Shown piece by piece: positions 48,294 through 56,832 of a stretch of 64,000 bases of DNA. Each line of letters begins with the position of its first letter. The first letter of the stretch is position 1. The translations under genes and the position numbers were made by a program. The notes beneath the pieces were generated by a model. That model was not told the origin of the DNA. It saw only the letters and a program-made list of their open reading frames with translations, and searched no databases. This DNA is from an uncultured Ramlibacter sp. (GTDB lineage: Bacteria > Pseudomonadota > Gammaproteobacteria > Burkholderiales > Burkholderiaceae_C). The DNA lies in contig NZ_CAKZHQ010000025.1 of the NCBI RefSeq assembly GCF_936925435.1, positions 18,698-82,697 on the forward strand, in the 5' to 3' direction.

Positions 48294-49811
48294 TCAGCGG
48301 TTGTAGGCGGTTTCGCCGTGGCTGCTGATGTCCAGACCTTCGCGCTCTTCCTCTTCGGAGACGCGCAGGCCGATCACGAGGTCGACGATCTTGAAGGCGA
48401 TGAAAGCCACCACCGCGGACCAGATCACCGTGGTCAGCACGCCCTGGAACTGGATCCAGACCTGGGCGCCGATGCCAGGGAAGTCGGCCACGTCGCCGCA
48501 CTTGTTGGTGACGTAGTTGCAGATGCCGGTGCCGCCCAGCGAGGGCGAGGCAAACACGCCCGTCAGCAGGGCACCCAGGATGCCGCCGACGCCGTGCACG
48601 CCGAACACGTCCAGCGAGTCGTCCGCGCCCAGCATGCGCTTGAGGCCATTGACACCCCACAGGCAGACGAAGCCGGCGACCAGGCCGATGACCAGGGCGC
48701 CCATCGGGCCGACGAAGCCGCAAGCCGGGGTGATGGCCACCAGGCCAGCGACGGCACCAGAGGCAGCACCGAGCATCGAGGCCTTGCCCTTGGACAGGGC
48801 CTCACCGGCGATCCAGGCCAGCGTGGCGGCAGCCGTGGCCACCAGGGTGTTGAGGAAGGCCAGGGCGGCGACGCCATTGGCTTCCAGGTTGGAGCCGGCG
48901 TTGAAGCCGAACCAGCCCACCCACAGCAGCGAGGCACCGACCATGGTCAGGGTCAGGCTGTGCGGCGTCAGCGATTCCTTGCCGTAGCCGATGCGCTTGC
49001 CCACCACATAGGCGCCCACCAGGCCAGCGACACCGGCGTTGATGTGCACCACAGTGCCGCCCGCGAAGTCCAGCGCGCCCTTGGCCCAGAGCCAGCCGGC
49101 GTTGGCCGTGACCGTCTCCAGCGTCTTGGCGTCGGTGATCGCGTCCGGGCCGTCCCAGTACCAGACCATGTGAGCGATCGGCAGGTAGCTGAAGGTGAAC
49201 CAGATCACCGCGAACAGCAGCACGGCCGAGAACTTGATGCGCTCGGCGAAGGCGCCGACGATCAGCGCGCAGGTGATGGCGGCGAAGGTGGCCTGGAAGG
49301 CAACGAAGCTCAGTTCCGGAATGACGACACCCTTGCTGAAGGTGGCGGCGACCGAGTCCGGCGTGATGCCCTTGAGGAAGATCTTGTCGAAGCTTCCCAT
49401 GAACGGGTTGCCGGCGGTGAAGGCCACGCTGTAACCGTAGATGATCCACAGCACGTAGATCAGCGCGCTGACCACGAAGACCTGCATCAGCACCGACAGC
49501 ATGTTCTTGCTGCGCACCAGGCCGCCGTAGAACAGCGCCAGGCCGGGGATGGTCATCAGGATCACCAGCAGGGTGGACACCGTCATCCAGGCCGTGTCTC
49601 CCTTGTTGGGCACGGGGGCCGGCGCGGCGGCAGCGGGGGCTGCCGGGGCGGCGGCTGCTGCGGCAGCGGCCGGCGCGGCAGCAGGAGCCGCCGGGGCGGC
49701 CTCCGATGCGGCGGCGGCGGGCGCCGAAGCGGCAGGCGCCTGCGCCATCACGGCGACGGAGCCGGTCAACAGGCCCAGGCCAAGGGCCAGGGATGCGAGA
49801 AGCTTTTTCAT
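48294..49811 (-). CDS. amtB: Ammonium transporter AmtB
   Basis: 505 residues from the ATG at 49811 (MKKLLASLALGLGLLTGS), with a cleavable signal and then an unusual 50-residue Ala-Pro spacer before the first core helix (MTVSTLLVILMTIPGLALFYGG). Eleven helices follow, with AMT landmarks GGTVVHINAGVAGLVGA and GWFGFNAGS. Also seen are DDSLDVFGVHGVGGILGALLTG with the twin histidines. It conducts NH3/NH4+ and is gated by GlnK, encoded directly upstream. The nitrogen-control promoter for the whole unit is near 51,000. Confidence 0.95.
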   Translation of the reverse strand: MKKLLASLALGLGLLTGSVAVMAQAPAASAPAAAASEAAPAAPAAAPAAAAAAAAPAAPAAAAPAPVPNKGDTAWMTVSTLLVILMTIPGLALFYGGLVRSKNMLSVLMQVFVVSALIYVLWIIYGYSVAFTAGNPFMGSFDKIFLKGITPDSVAATFSKGVVIPELSFVAFQATFAAITCALIVGAFAERIKFSAVLLFAVIWFTFSYLPIAHMVWYWDGPDAITDAKTLETVTANAGWLWAKGALDFAGGTVVHINAGVAGLVGAYVVGKRIGYGKESLTPHSLTLTMVGASLLWVGWFGFNAGSNLEANGVAALAFLNTLVATAAATLAWIAGEALSKGKASMLGAASGAVAGLVAITPACGFVGPMGALVIGLVAGFVCLWGVNGLKRMLGADDSLDVFGVHGVGGILGALLTGVFASPSLGGTGICNYVTNKCGDVADFPGIGAQVWIQFQGVLTTVIWSAVVAFIAFKIVDLVIGLRVSEEEEREGLDISSHGETAYNR

Positions 49812-49836
49812 TGGTCGTCTCTTTTCTTGTGGTGGC

Positions 49837-50939
<1,103 letters not shown>

Positions 50940-50991
50940 GGGTCTTCTCCGTTTTAAGTAGGTAGAGGAAATGGAAATGGCGGAGCGTCTA

Positions 50992-51007
50992 AGCAGGAGG
51001 CGTGCCA
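50992..51007 (-). promoter_or_regulatory. Sigma-54 promoter for porin-glnK-amtB
   Basis: Minus strand TGGCACGCCTCCTGCT. The -24 GG and -12 GC elements are separated by exactly 10 bases, and the -24 box is the consensus TGGCACG. It lies 53 bases before the porin start. Nitrogen-starvation operons with glnK-amtB are usually RpoN/NtrC dependent. Confidence 0.88.
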
Positions 51008-51091
51008 AATGTCACAAACATCGGCGCCATGGTGCACGGCACGGCCTGGACCAGCGTTGAACAGGCCTGCCGGCGTCCGAAAACCCGGATT

Positions 51092-51108
51092 TGCACCTTT
51101 GTGGTGCG
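51092..51108. promoter_or_regulatory. NtrC-type binding site
   Basis: TGCACC-N5-GGTGCG, matching the NtrC dyad TGCACC-N5-GGTGCA in 11 of 12 bases. It lies about 85 bases upstream of the sigma-54 box, a usual enhancer distance. It also lies 61 bases before the comM start on the other strand. Confidence 0.82.
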
Positions 51109-51168
51109 ATCTTGTTCTTTTTTTGGCACCAAGCCCTGTCATGCACACAAGTGGGGAGGGAGTTTGCG

Positions 51169-52122
51169 ATGAACTTGTCCTTGGTGCAAAGCCGCGCCCT
51201 GCTGGGCTTGCAGGCCGCCAGCGTCACTGTCGAGGTGCATCTGGCCAACGGCCTGCCCAGTTTCACCCTGGTCGGCCTGGCCGAGGTGGAAGTCAAGGAA
51301 GCGCGCGAGCGGGTGCGCTCGGCGCTGCAGACTTGCGGCCTGGAGTTTCCCCACAACAAGCGCATCACGGTCAACCTGGCACCGGCCGACCTGCCCAAGG
51401 ACTCGGGCCGCTTTGACCTGCCCATCGCGCTGGGCATCCTGGCGGCCAGCGGCCAGATCGAGGCGGCCCGGCTGGCGGGCTGGGAGTTTGCCGGCGAGCT
51501 GTCGCTGTCGGGCGAGCTACGCCCGGTGCGCGGCGCCCTGGCCATGAGCCTGGCCTTGCACATGGACGGCGTGGCCGCCCAGCTGGTGCTGCCGCCGGGC
51601 AGCGCCGAAGAAGCGGCGCTGGTGCCCGACGCCCGGGTCTGGCGGGCCCGCCACCTGCTGGATGTGGTGCGGCAGTTCCTGCCAGGCTCTGCGCAGGCGC
51701 AGCAGGAGCCGGGCGCAGGCTGGGCCCGGATGGAAGCAGTCCCGCCCGGCACGGCACCCGCGCTGGCGGACCTGTCGGACGTCAAGGGCCAGGCCGGCGC
51801 CAAGCGGGCGCTGGAAATCGCCGCTGCCGGTGGCCACTCTCTGCTGCTGACCGGTCCGCCAGGCGCCGGCAAGTCCATGTTGGCGCAGCGCTTCGCCGGC
51901 CTGTTGCCGCCGATGACGGTGGCCGAGGCCCTGCAAAGCGCTGCCATCGCCAGCCTGGCCGGCCAGTTCACGCTGGCGCGCTGGGCCCAGCGCCCGACCT
52001 GCGCGCCGCACCATTCGGCCAGCTCCGTGGCCCTGGTGGGCGGCGGCTCGCCGCCGCGGCCGGGCGAGATCTCGCTGGCCCACCACGGCGTGCTCTTTCT
52101 GGACGAGCCACACTTTAGGTAG
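51169..52122 (+). pseudogene. comM: comM/yifB (Mg-chelatase-like AAA ATPase), truncated by island insertion
   Basis: ComM is a branch-migration helicase used in natural transformation. It begins normally (MNLSLVQSRALLGLQAASVTVEVHLANGLPSFTLVGLAE), after a strong ribosome site (ggggaggg). It keeps the N-terminal Lon-like domain and Walker A GPPGAGKSMLAQRF near residue 222. It breaks right after the Walker B motif VLFLDE: four foreign residues (PHFR) and a stop follow. About 313 of the usual 500 or so residues remain; the C-terminal half of the AAA domain and Mg-chelatase C-domain are missing from the window. The product should be inactive. Confidence 0.9.
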
Positions 52123-52153
52123 TACGTGCCTGTATGTCTATTCGCCTACCTAA
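52115..52153. repeat. Inverted repeat at the island's left junction
   Basis: TTAGGTAG (52,115-52,122) and CTACCTAA (52,146-52,153) are exact inverted copies with a 23-base loop, 7 bases inside the island edge. This could be a recombinase-binding end structure. It also supplies the premature stop TAG of the comM remnant. Confidence 0.5.
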
Positions 52154-52341
52154 GCGATTGGGAGCGAGCAAGCGTTAGCTCACCAAGGTAGCACGGGATG
52201 AAGGCGTGCCTCATTCCGCTAGTCTGACGAGAGCGATTCCATTGCAGGACGCAACTGAGAAGAGCCGGAAAGATAAGGGATTGCGGGTCTCTAGCGCGGG
52301 AGGCCATCAATCTGACTGTTACTGGCGTGCCGGATGCGATG

Positions 52342-52623
52342 CTATTTCGAAGCCTTGGGTTCGCGGTGTCCGGAGAATTCCTTTCGGACACGGACCTCGA
52401 TGGCGCGCACTAACTCTACGACAGTCACGTTCAGGGCCGTGGCCAACCCAAAAAGTACCGTAAATGATGGCTGCGTAGCGGCTATCTCAATCTTGCCTAC
52501 GAAGGTTCTGTTGAGGCCTGCACGGTGAGCGAGTTCTTCCTGGCTAATCCCTAACGTTGAACGCCTGGACTTGATCTCGGCCGCAAGGGCTTGGATCAGT
52601 TTGGCGTCGGCAGGCTTTCGCAT
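52342..52623 (-). CDS. XRE-family (Cro/CI-type) HTH regulator
   Basis: 93 residues. One HTH_3 domain covers residues 9-70 (LIQALAAEIKSRRSTLGISQEELAHRAGLNRTFVGKIEIAATQPSFTVLFGLATALNVTVVELV). The basic tail (VRVRKEFSGHREPKASK) is unstructured. It is transcribed divergently from the orphan gene at 52,700 with 76 bases between starts, so it may repress that gene and itself. Typical of mobile-element control genes. Confidence 0.82.
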   Translation of the reverse strand: MRKPADAKLIQALAAEIKSRRSTLGISQEELAHRAGLNRTFVGKIEIAATQPSFTVLFGLATALNVTVVELVRAIEVRVRKEFSGHREPKASK

Positions 52624-52699
52624 CCGCCGACTTTGGATTCGACGCCCTCTTTATGCACCCGCTTTTATGGTACAAAGTGAATGTTCTACCTTACCCGCC

Positions 52700-53113
52700 A
52701 TGCTCAGCAGCCTTCGACCCAGCGAACCCACGGACTTGACTGAACTTTCGGTTTTTCTGCGCCAGACAAAGCGGCAGGCTGCATTGCCGGCATCCCTTCC
52801 TGAGCCATTTCTTTTGTCGGTTGCGCGCGACCTTCGAAATTTTGAGAAAGAGCAGGAGAGGGATGAGGCCTTCAGTGAGGATTCGAATCACCTTGCGGCA
52901 CCGCTTATGCTGGTCTTCAGTCTGATGTTAAGCGCCTCACGCCGGAAGCAAACCTCCGAGGAGCTTCTGATCAATGAGTCGAACGTGCTCGCCTCACTCC
53001 GCGTCTACCAGTGGGCGGTGGAGCGGGAAATCGTCACGCGCATTACGGGCATTAACGGTGAAAACGACGAACACATACTGCTCGACGCTCTACGCGCCGC
53101 ACCGGAACACTAA
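52700..53113 (+). CDS. Hypothetical island protein
   Basis: 137 residues from the ATG at 52700; an ATG at 52667 would add 11 residues. Polar and largely helical, with FLRQTKRQAALPASLPEPFLLSVARDL, an acidic stretch FEKEQERDEAFSEDS and a C-terminal part ESNVLASLRVYQWAVEREIVTRITG. No signal, membrane segment or recognisable domain. The region upstream is AT-richer (ttttatggtacaaagtgaatg) and may hold the divergent promoter shared with the XRE gene. Function unknown. Confidence 0.55.
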   Translation: MLSSLRPSEPTDLTELSVFLRQTKRQAALPASLPEPFLLSVARDLRNFEKEQERDEAFSEDSNHLAAPLMLVFSLMLSASRRKQTSEELLINESNVLASLRVYQWAVEREIVTRITGINGENDEHILLDALRAAPEH

Positions 53114-53329
53114 AGCATTTCTCGAATGCCCATAGATGTGCGCCAATCACGCGAGCAATTGAAGGGGCACCTCCAGGGAGTGGCGCTGTTGGGGGTACGT
53201 CGCCTTACCCTATGTCCTCAACTGCTCCAGCCCTATGGCAATGCATCCGCATGAAGATGGAAGCCGCGGGCTGTATGAGTAAGCCCAATTGACACGGTGT
53301 CTTCCGTAAATTCTGGATCAGGAGTTGAA
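53114..53329. other. Gene-free stretch of the island
   Basis: About 216 bases without a supportable gene, ending in a good ribosome site (aggag) before the small gene at 53,330. Nothing else recognised. Confidence 0.4.
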
Positions 53330-53512
53330 ATGAATACCCTCCCTGACGAAGCAATCACGCAAGCCATCCAGAACATTGGCATGCTGGCCGTGCAAAGAAT
53401 CCAGCAAGAACTAGTTGAGGGCATGCGAAATGGGGAGCCTCGCGGCTATGTAGCGCTTCGTAGATTACTCAAGCAACTAGATGACATCGCGAGTCGGACG
53501 GAGGGGGCCTAG
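53330..53512 (+). CDS. Small hypothetical protein (60 residues)
   Basis: Start ATG at 53330 with aggag six bases upstream. The sequence is one or two amphipathic helices (DEAITQAIQNIGMLAVQRIQQELVEGM, then YVALRRLLKQLDDIASRTEG). No known domain. The good ribosome site and helical heptad-like pattern support a real gene. Possibly a DNA-binding or regulatory small protein of the element. Confidence 0.55.
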   Translation: MNTLPDEAITQAIQNIGMLAVQRIQQELVEGMRNGEPRGYVALRRLLKQLDDIASRTEGA

Positions 53513-53562
53513 GTCTGCTTTTGGCGGCGGAAGCGGACACTGCCGTTCTAACGCCACCGGAC

Positions 53563-53769
53563 TTACTTTTTCTGTGCGGACGCCTGCGCCTGACTAAGCA
53601 ACCGCTCCGCCTCCCGCAGCTCGTGATCCACTTTTTTGCCTTCCGCCTGTGCCAACCTCTTGTCTTGCGCTGAAATGGCAAGGCGGCTCAAAACACTAAC
53701 GACAGCAGCCTGCCTGTCGGTGGCGGATTTCAATCGGGCAGGGGCGCGGCTCTCGCGGGCGTATGGCAG
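53563..53769 (-). CDS. Possible small charged helical protein, non-ATG start
   Basis: An open frame of up to 68 residues from a CTG at 53769 (or shorter from a TTG at 53733). It reads as a long charged helix, for example LSRLAISAQDKRLAQAEGKKVDHELREAERLLSQAQ in parts. It lies just downstream of two other small leftward genes with a few bases between them, which suggests an operon. No ATG start or clear ribosome site; treat as tentative. Confidence 0.3.
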   Translation of the reverse strand: MPYARESRAPARLKSATDRQAAVVSVLSRLAISAQDKRLAQAEGKKVDHELREAERLLSQAQASAQKK

Positions 53770-53774
53770 CTAGC

Positions 53775-53945
53775 CTACGCACCAATCAGCACCACGGCAG
53801 CGATTAGGGCGAAGAATCCAGCAACCCCCAATTTGAGCCGCATTCGGATCTGTGCGGCCCGCGCCTCATGCTGCTCCGCACGCTGAAGGGCATCCAGCGC
53901 CTCGTGCACTGCGGCCGCCGGCACGCCAACCTGCTGCTGGTCCAC
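53775..53945 (-). CDS. Small membrane-anchored protein, 56 residues
   Basis: GTG start at 53945, three bases after the PsiF-like stop. The N-terminal two thirds form a soluble helix (PAAAVHEALDALQRAEQHEARAAQ). The C-terminus is a clear single membrane segment (LGVAGFFALIAAVVLIGA). It was too short and GTG-started to be obvious, but the amphipathic-plus-TM pattern and tight spacing make it plausible. Function unknown. Confidence 0.45.
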   Translation of the reverse strand: MDQQQVGVPAAAVHEALDALQRAEQHEARAAQIRMRLKLGVAGFFALIAAVVLIGA

Positions 53946-53948
53946 AGA

Positions 53949-54200
53949 TCAGCCTTTGCCGACCTTGTCCCCGGTGCACTTCTTGACGTGCGAGGTGGCT
54001 GCAGCGCCTGCGAGCTTTTTGTCCTTGGCCGATGCTTCGCATGCGGCCTGGGCATCGGCAGTGCATTTCTTGATGTGCGATGTCTTCGCGGCACCGGCTA
54101 GCTTCTTGTCTGCCGCCGAGGCCTCGCAGGTCATGTCTTGGGCGAATGCTCCACCAGCAAAGCAGGCGGTCAGGATGGCCAGGGCAAGAGTCTTCTTCAT
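53949..54200 (-). CDS. PsiF-repeat periplasmic protein
   Basis: 83 residues with a signal peptide (MKKTLALAILTACFAGGAFA). Two copies of the PsiF repeat follow: CEASAADKKLAGAAKTSHIKKC and CEASAKDKKLAGAATSHVKKC (slightly varied), each ending in a KKC. Each repeat has two cysteines. E. coli PsiF is phosphate-starvation induced; its function is not known. Its presence on an island is unusual. Confidence 0.8.
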   Translation of the reverse strand: MKKTLALAILTACFAGGAFAQDMTCEASAADKKLAGAAKTSHIKKCTADAQAACEASAKDKKLAGAAATSHVKKCTGDKVGKG

Positions 54201-54271
54201 GTTGGTTCTCCGTTCAGCGCACGTCGCGCCCACCAATTCCACCACGGCAGCTGCCCGGCCACAATGCCGAC

Positions 54272-55009
54272 ATGTGCAATCTGTACGAGTCCACCCCGCG
54301 CGACAAGATCAACATGCGCCACCTGGTGAAGCTGCCGGAGAAGCCCTACCCCGGCACCATCGCACCGCTCAAGCCGGGCCCGTTCGTGAAGGCCGACGGC
54401 GCCAGCGACGTGGGCCAATGGGGCCTGATCCCGGACGGTTCGCCCAGCCAGCGGCCCACGCGCACGGTGCGCACCGCCGGCGTCGCCAAGCTGGCCCCGA
54501 TGTCGACCAACAACACCAGGCAGGACAAGCTGACCCACCGATTTTCCATCGCGGCGCCGATCTGGGCCCGCGGTCAGCGGTGCTTGATCCCGGCCGACAC
54601 CTTCCAGGAGCCGTACTGGGGGCCGCTGGAGTCGCCCTTTGCGAAGTCCATTGCGCGACACTTCCGGCGCGCTGATGGCCAGCCCTGGGCCCTGGCCGGC
54701 ATCTGGAACGACTGGACCGATCCGGAGACCGGCGAGGTGGTGGGCAGCTATTCCATGATCACCCAGAACTGCGACACGCACCTGTTGCTGCGGCTGATGC
54801 ACCGACCAGAGGTCGATCCGAAGACCAAGGCGATCCTCCCGGCCGACCAGCAGGACAAGCGCGCCGTGGTGCCGTTGGAGGAAAAAGACTGGGACGCCTG
54901 GCTGCACGGCATCCCGGAGCAGGCGATGGCGCTGATCCATCTGCCGGCGCTGGAAGTCTTCTTGGATAGTCCGACCGATCCAGAGAAACAGGTGGCTCTG
55001 CTGCTGTAG
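54272..55009 (+). CDS. SRAP-family (YedK/HMCES) protein, abasic-site DNA-protein crosslinking
   Basis: 245 residues. Cys2 directly after the initiator Met (MCNLYE) is the catalytic nucleophile in this family: it forms a thiazolidine link to abasic sites in ssDNA. The middle segment GQRCLIPADTFQEPYWG corresponds to the CLVPADGFYEW region, MSTNNTR to the NARxE region, and LMHRPEVDPKTKAILP to the H-RMP segment, although these are more divergent than in YedK. The E in FQE and His remain. Divergent SRAP genes of this type are frequent on phages and plasmids. An SOS box lies just downstream. Confidence 0.82.
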   Translation: MCNLYESTPRDKINMRHLVKLPEKPYPGTIAPLKPGPFVKADGASDVGQWGLIPDGSPSQRPTRTVRTAGVAKLAPMSTNNTRQDKLTHRFSIAAPIWARGQRCLIPADTFQEPYWGPLESPFAKSIARHFRRADGQPWALAGIWNDWTDPETGEVVGSYSMITQNCDTHLLLRLMHRPEVDPKTKAILPADQQDKRAVVPLEEKDWDAWLHGIPEQAMALIHLPALEVFLDSPTDPEKQVALLL

Positions 55010-55062
55010 CGCCGCGCACCCCGCAAGGCTGCCGTGTAAAACCGGCGCGGGGTTGCGGAGTG

Positions 55063-55082
55063 TACTGTATGCTTTAACAGTG
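55063..55082. promoter_or_regulatory. LexA-type SOS box
   Basis: TACTGTATGCTTTAACAGTG: CTGT-N8-ACAG with matching TA flank, very close to the LexA consensus TACTGTATATATATACAGTA. It lies 20 bases before the GTG start of the next gene, so DNA damage should control at least that gene. Found by eye; not scored. Confidence 0.82.
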
Positions 55083-55102
55083 TTCAAGCAGGAGCAGACG
55101 CT

Positions 55103-55753
55103 GTGCATTCCCAACTCCCCCTTATCCATGATCCGGTCGCCATCGCGGCCCTGCCTGCGGTGCCGCCGGACACCCGCCTCTACATCGTCGAACTGCGCGG
55201 CGCGCCGGAGATGTTCGCCGCCCGGCGCACCGCCCTGCAGGAGCAGTTCCGCGCTGCCATGAACGAGCGGCTGGGCGGCGAAGCCCACGCAGCCACAGCG
55301 CTGCACGCGCTCAACGACGGCGGCGAGCTGGAGGAAGGCCCGCACTGGCATGTTGTGGAGCCCGAGGTGATGGCGACCATGGCCGCGCTGCTGCCGCCAG
55401 GCGCGCACTTCCTCTGCTCGCTGAACTGGTCCCGGGTTTTCGGGCAATCCGCCAAGCCTCCCTACGAGGTGGCACTGGTCGACGCGGGCGGCCTGTCCAC
55501 AGGCCAGCGCATCGCAGCTGAGACCCGCTTTGCCGACGCCATCGAGCGCGCGCTGGGCGGCCCCGACGAAGTGGCCCAGACCTACAAGGCTTGGCAGGCC
55601 CTGAGCGAATGCAGTCCGGAGGAGCTGAACCCGGCCACCGTACAGCTTGGCAACCGCTGGCCGCGGGCGGCCGACGTCGCCAACAAGGCGGGCTTCGACA
55701 AGCTGGGCGAGTTCGCCGGCGCCTATTTCGAGGTGCGCCTGCTGCGCGGGTGA
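55103..55753 (+). CDS. SOS-linked hypothetical protein (216 residues)
   Basis: GTG start at 55103, ribosome site gcaggag eight bases upstream. The sequence includes VPPDTRLYIVELRGAPEMFAARRTALQEQFRAAMNERL, GPHWHVVEPEVMATMAALLPPG, and NWSRVFGQSAKPPYEVALVDAGG. No domain recognised; it is soluble and rather acidic. It is the first gene behind the SOS box and is followed four bases later by another hypothetical gene. Confidence 0.65.
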   Translation: MHSQLPLIHDPVAIAALPAVPPDTRLYIVELRGAPEMFAARRTALQEQFRAAMNERLGGEAHAATALHALNDGGELEEGPHWHVVEPEVMATMAALLPPGAHFLCSLNWSRVFGQSAKPPYEVALVDAGGLSTGQRIAAETRFADAIERALGGPDEVAQTYKAWQALSECSPEELNPATVQLGNRWPRAADVANKAGFDKLGEFAGAYFEVRLLRG

Positions 55754-55757
55754 CGGC

Positions 55758-56150
55758 GTGGGCAATGCAGAGACGCGGTTGGCCTACCGCCCCGACGGTG
55801 TACCTATCCCTCAGCCGGCCCACCGGGTGCTGTGGCAGGTCTACCTGCTCCGAGATGGCGGCGAGAAAATGCCCAAGGGCATGGCGGCCTACCAGCCCAA
55901 GGTCGGCACGTTGGCGTTTTGGCGCTCACCCGATGCGCCGCACCAGCTCAATGCGAAGCTGTGGGACCCTTCAGGCTTCCCAGCGCTCGAAGCTCTAGAC
56001 GACGTGCGGGTGGCGCCCAGCCCGCGCGCCGGCGGCCTCCTGCTGCATGGCCAGGTGCTCAGCGTGAAGTCAGGCCGTGCCACCCCGGTGCCGCAGGCCT
56101 GGTGGTGTGTTGTGCACGCGCTGCGGCCCGTTGGCGTTAAACCCGGATGA
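55758..56150 (+). CDS. Hypothetical protein (130 residues), same operon as SOS-linked gene
   Basis: GTG start at 55758, four bases after the previous stop. Contains PIPQPAHRVLWQVYLLRDGGEKMPKGM and GTLAFWRSPDAPHQLNAKLWDP, plus a segment LLLHGQVLSVKSGRATPVPQAWW. No domain recognised. The stop overlaps the start of the HNH gene (ATGA), so the three genes form one unit under the SOS box. Confidence 0.6.
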   Translation: MGNAETRLAYRPDGVPIPQPAHRVLWQVYLLRDGGEKMPKGMAAYQPKVGTLAFWRSPDAPHQLNAKLWDPSGFPALEALDDVRVAPSPRAGGLLLHGQVLSVKSGRATPVPQAWWCVVHALRPVGVKPG

Positions 56151-56452
56151 CGCTCCGGCTGAGCATCCTGACTCTGGTCCTGCTGGCTTGCAGCGGCGCT
56201 GGCGCGCGAATCGAGCGCAGCCAAGCCGAGGTCCGGGCATTCCGTGCCCAGGAAGCGTGCCCTGCCACCGGCCGCACACGCGGCGCTTGTCCAGGGTGGC
56301 AGGTCGATCACAGCGTCCCACTATGCGCTGGAGGCCCGGACCACCGCAGCAATATGGCTTGGCTGACGGTGGAGGACCACCGATTCAAGACGCTCGTGGA
56401 CCTGCGCGAATGCCGAAAGCTGCGAGCTATGGCGGCGCGACCAGCCCGTTAG
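56147..56452 (+). CDS. Small HNH-type endonuclease with signal peptide or lipobox
   Basis: 101 residues. N-terminal hydrophobic signal (TLRLSILTLVLLAC) with a lipobox-like LLAC at residue 12-15. The C-terminal part is an HNH nuclease core: D54-H55 in WQVDHSVPLCAGG, N69 in SNMAWLT and H78 in VEDHRFK; two outer cysteine motifs (CPATGRTRGACPG) could bind zinc. Related small secreted HNH proteins are common in Burkholderiales phages and islands. Overlaps the previous gene by four bases. Confidence 0.75.
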   Translation: MTLRLSILTLVLLACSGAGARIERSQAEVRAFRAQEACPATGRTRGACPGWQVDHSVPLCAGGPDHRSNMAWLTVEDHRFKTLVDLRECRKLRAMAARPAR

Positions 56453-56727
56453 CAGCCGGCATAGTTCTTCCGACCACTTTTGGTGATGGTGTACGTGCCA
56501 CCCCTAGAGCCCGTGTAGCAAGTCGGGCCGCCCGCACTGGGGGTCGGTGCATCGGCCTTCTTGGCGGAGCTGTTATCGCCGCCCTGCGACGCACCACTAC
56601 CTCGGTGGCAGTGATAGTCACCAGTCTTCTTTTTCGTATGGCATCCGCTCGAATCCAGGCCGCCACCGTGGGCAAACGCCAAAGATCCCCATATCGCCAG
56701 CAGCACTGCGCAGATCGAATATCGCAT
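56449..56727 (-). CDS. Secreted YHYH-motif small protein
   Basis: 92 residues with a signal peptide (MRYSICAVLLAIWGSLAFA). The mature start HGGGLDSSGCHTKKKTGDYHCH is the YHYH/YHCH-type metal-binding-like motif. The middle part is low-complexity and there is a C-terminal CYTGSRGGTYTITKSGRKNYAGC pair of cysteines. Often found in phages and islands; function unknown. Convergent with the HNH gene (stops overlap by four bases). Confidence 0.75.
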   Translation of the reverse strand: MRYSICAVLLAIWGSLAFAHGGGLDSSGCHTKKKTGDYHCHRGSGASQGGDNSSAKKADAPTPSAGGPTCYTGSRGGTYTITKSGRKNYAGC

Positions 56728-56751
56728 TTGGGTCTCCAATCCGCGCGTAAA

Positions 56752-56832
56752 GATCTGGCTATTGCCGCTGCCAAACACCAGGTCACCTTCCCAGTGCCCT
56801 GGCGCAGCCCTGTCTTCCACCGTCGGGTGTCG
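56752..56832 (-). pseudogene. IS30-family transposase fragment
   Basis: The residues EDRAAPGHWEGDLVFGSGNSQI (about 27 residues in all) match the catalytic-core GHWEGD block of IS30-type transposases, in frame with the downstream YHYH gene. The rest of the transposase is gone, so it is a remnant. Confidence 0.65.

Noticed and set aside
52108..52150. Tn7-like or AbaR-type transposon end (TGT...) at the island edge
   Set aside because: The junction has no TGT terminal triplet and no repeat series typical of Tn7 ends; mechanism left open.
52146..52391. Minus-strand open frame (81 codons) at the island start
   Set aside because: It runs antisense into the XRE gene region and has no ribosome site or domain; regarded as chance.
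53469..53681. 70-codon arginine-rich minus-strand frame
   Set aside because: Arg/Ser/Pro-rich shadow of the neighbouring frame; the charged-helix frame in the same DNA is the better candidate.
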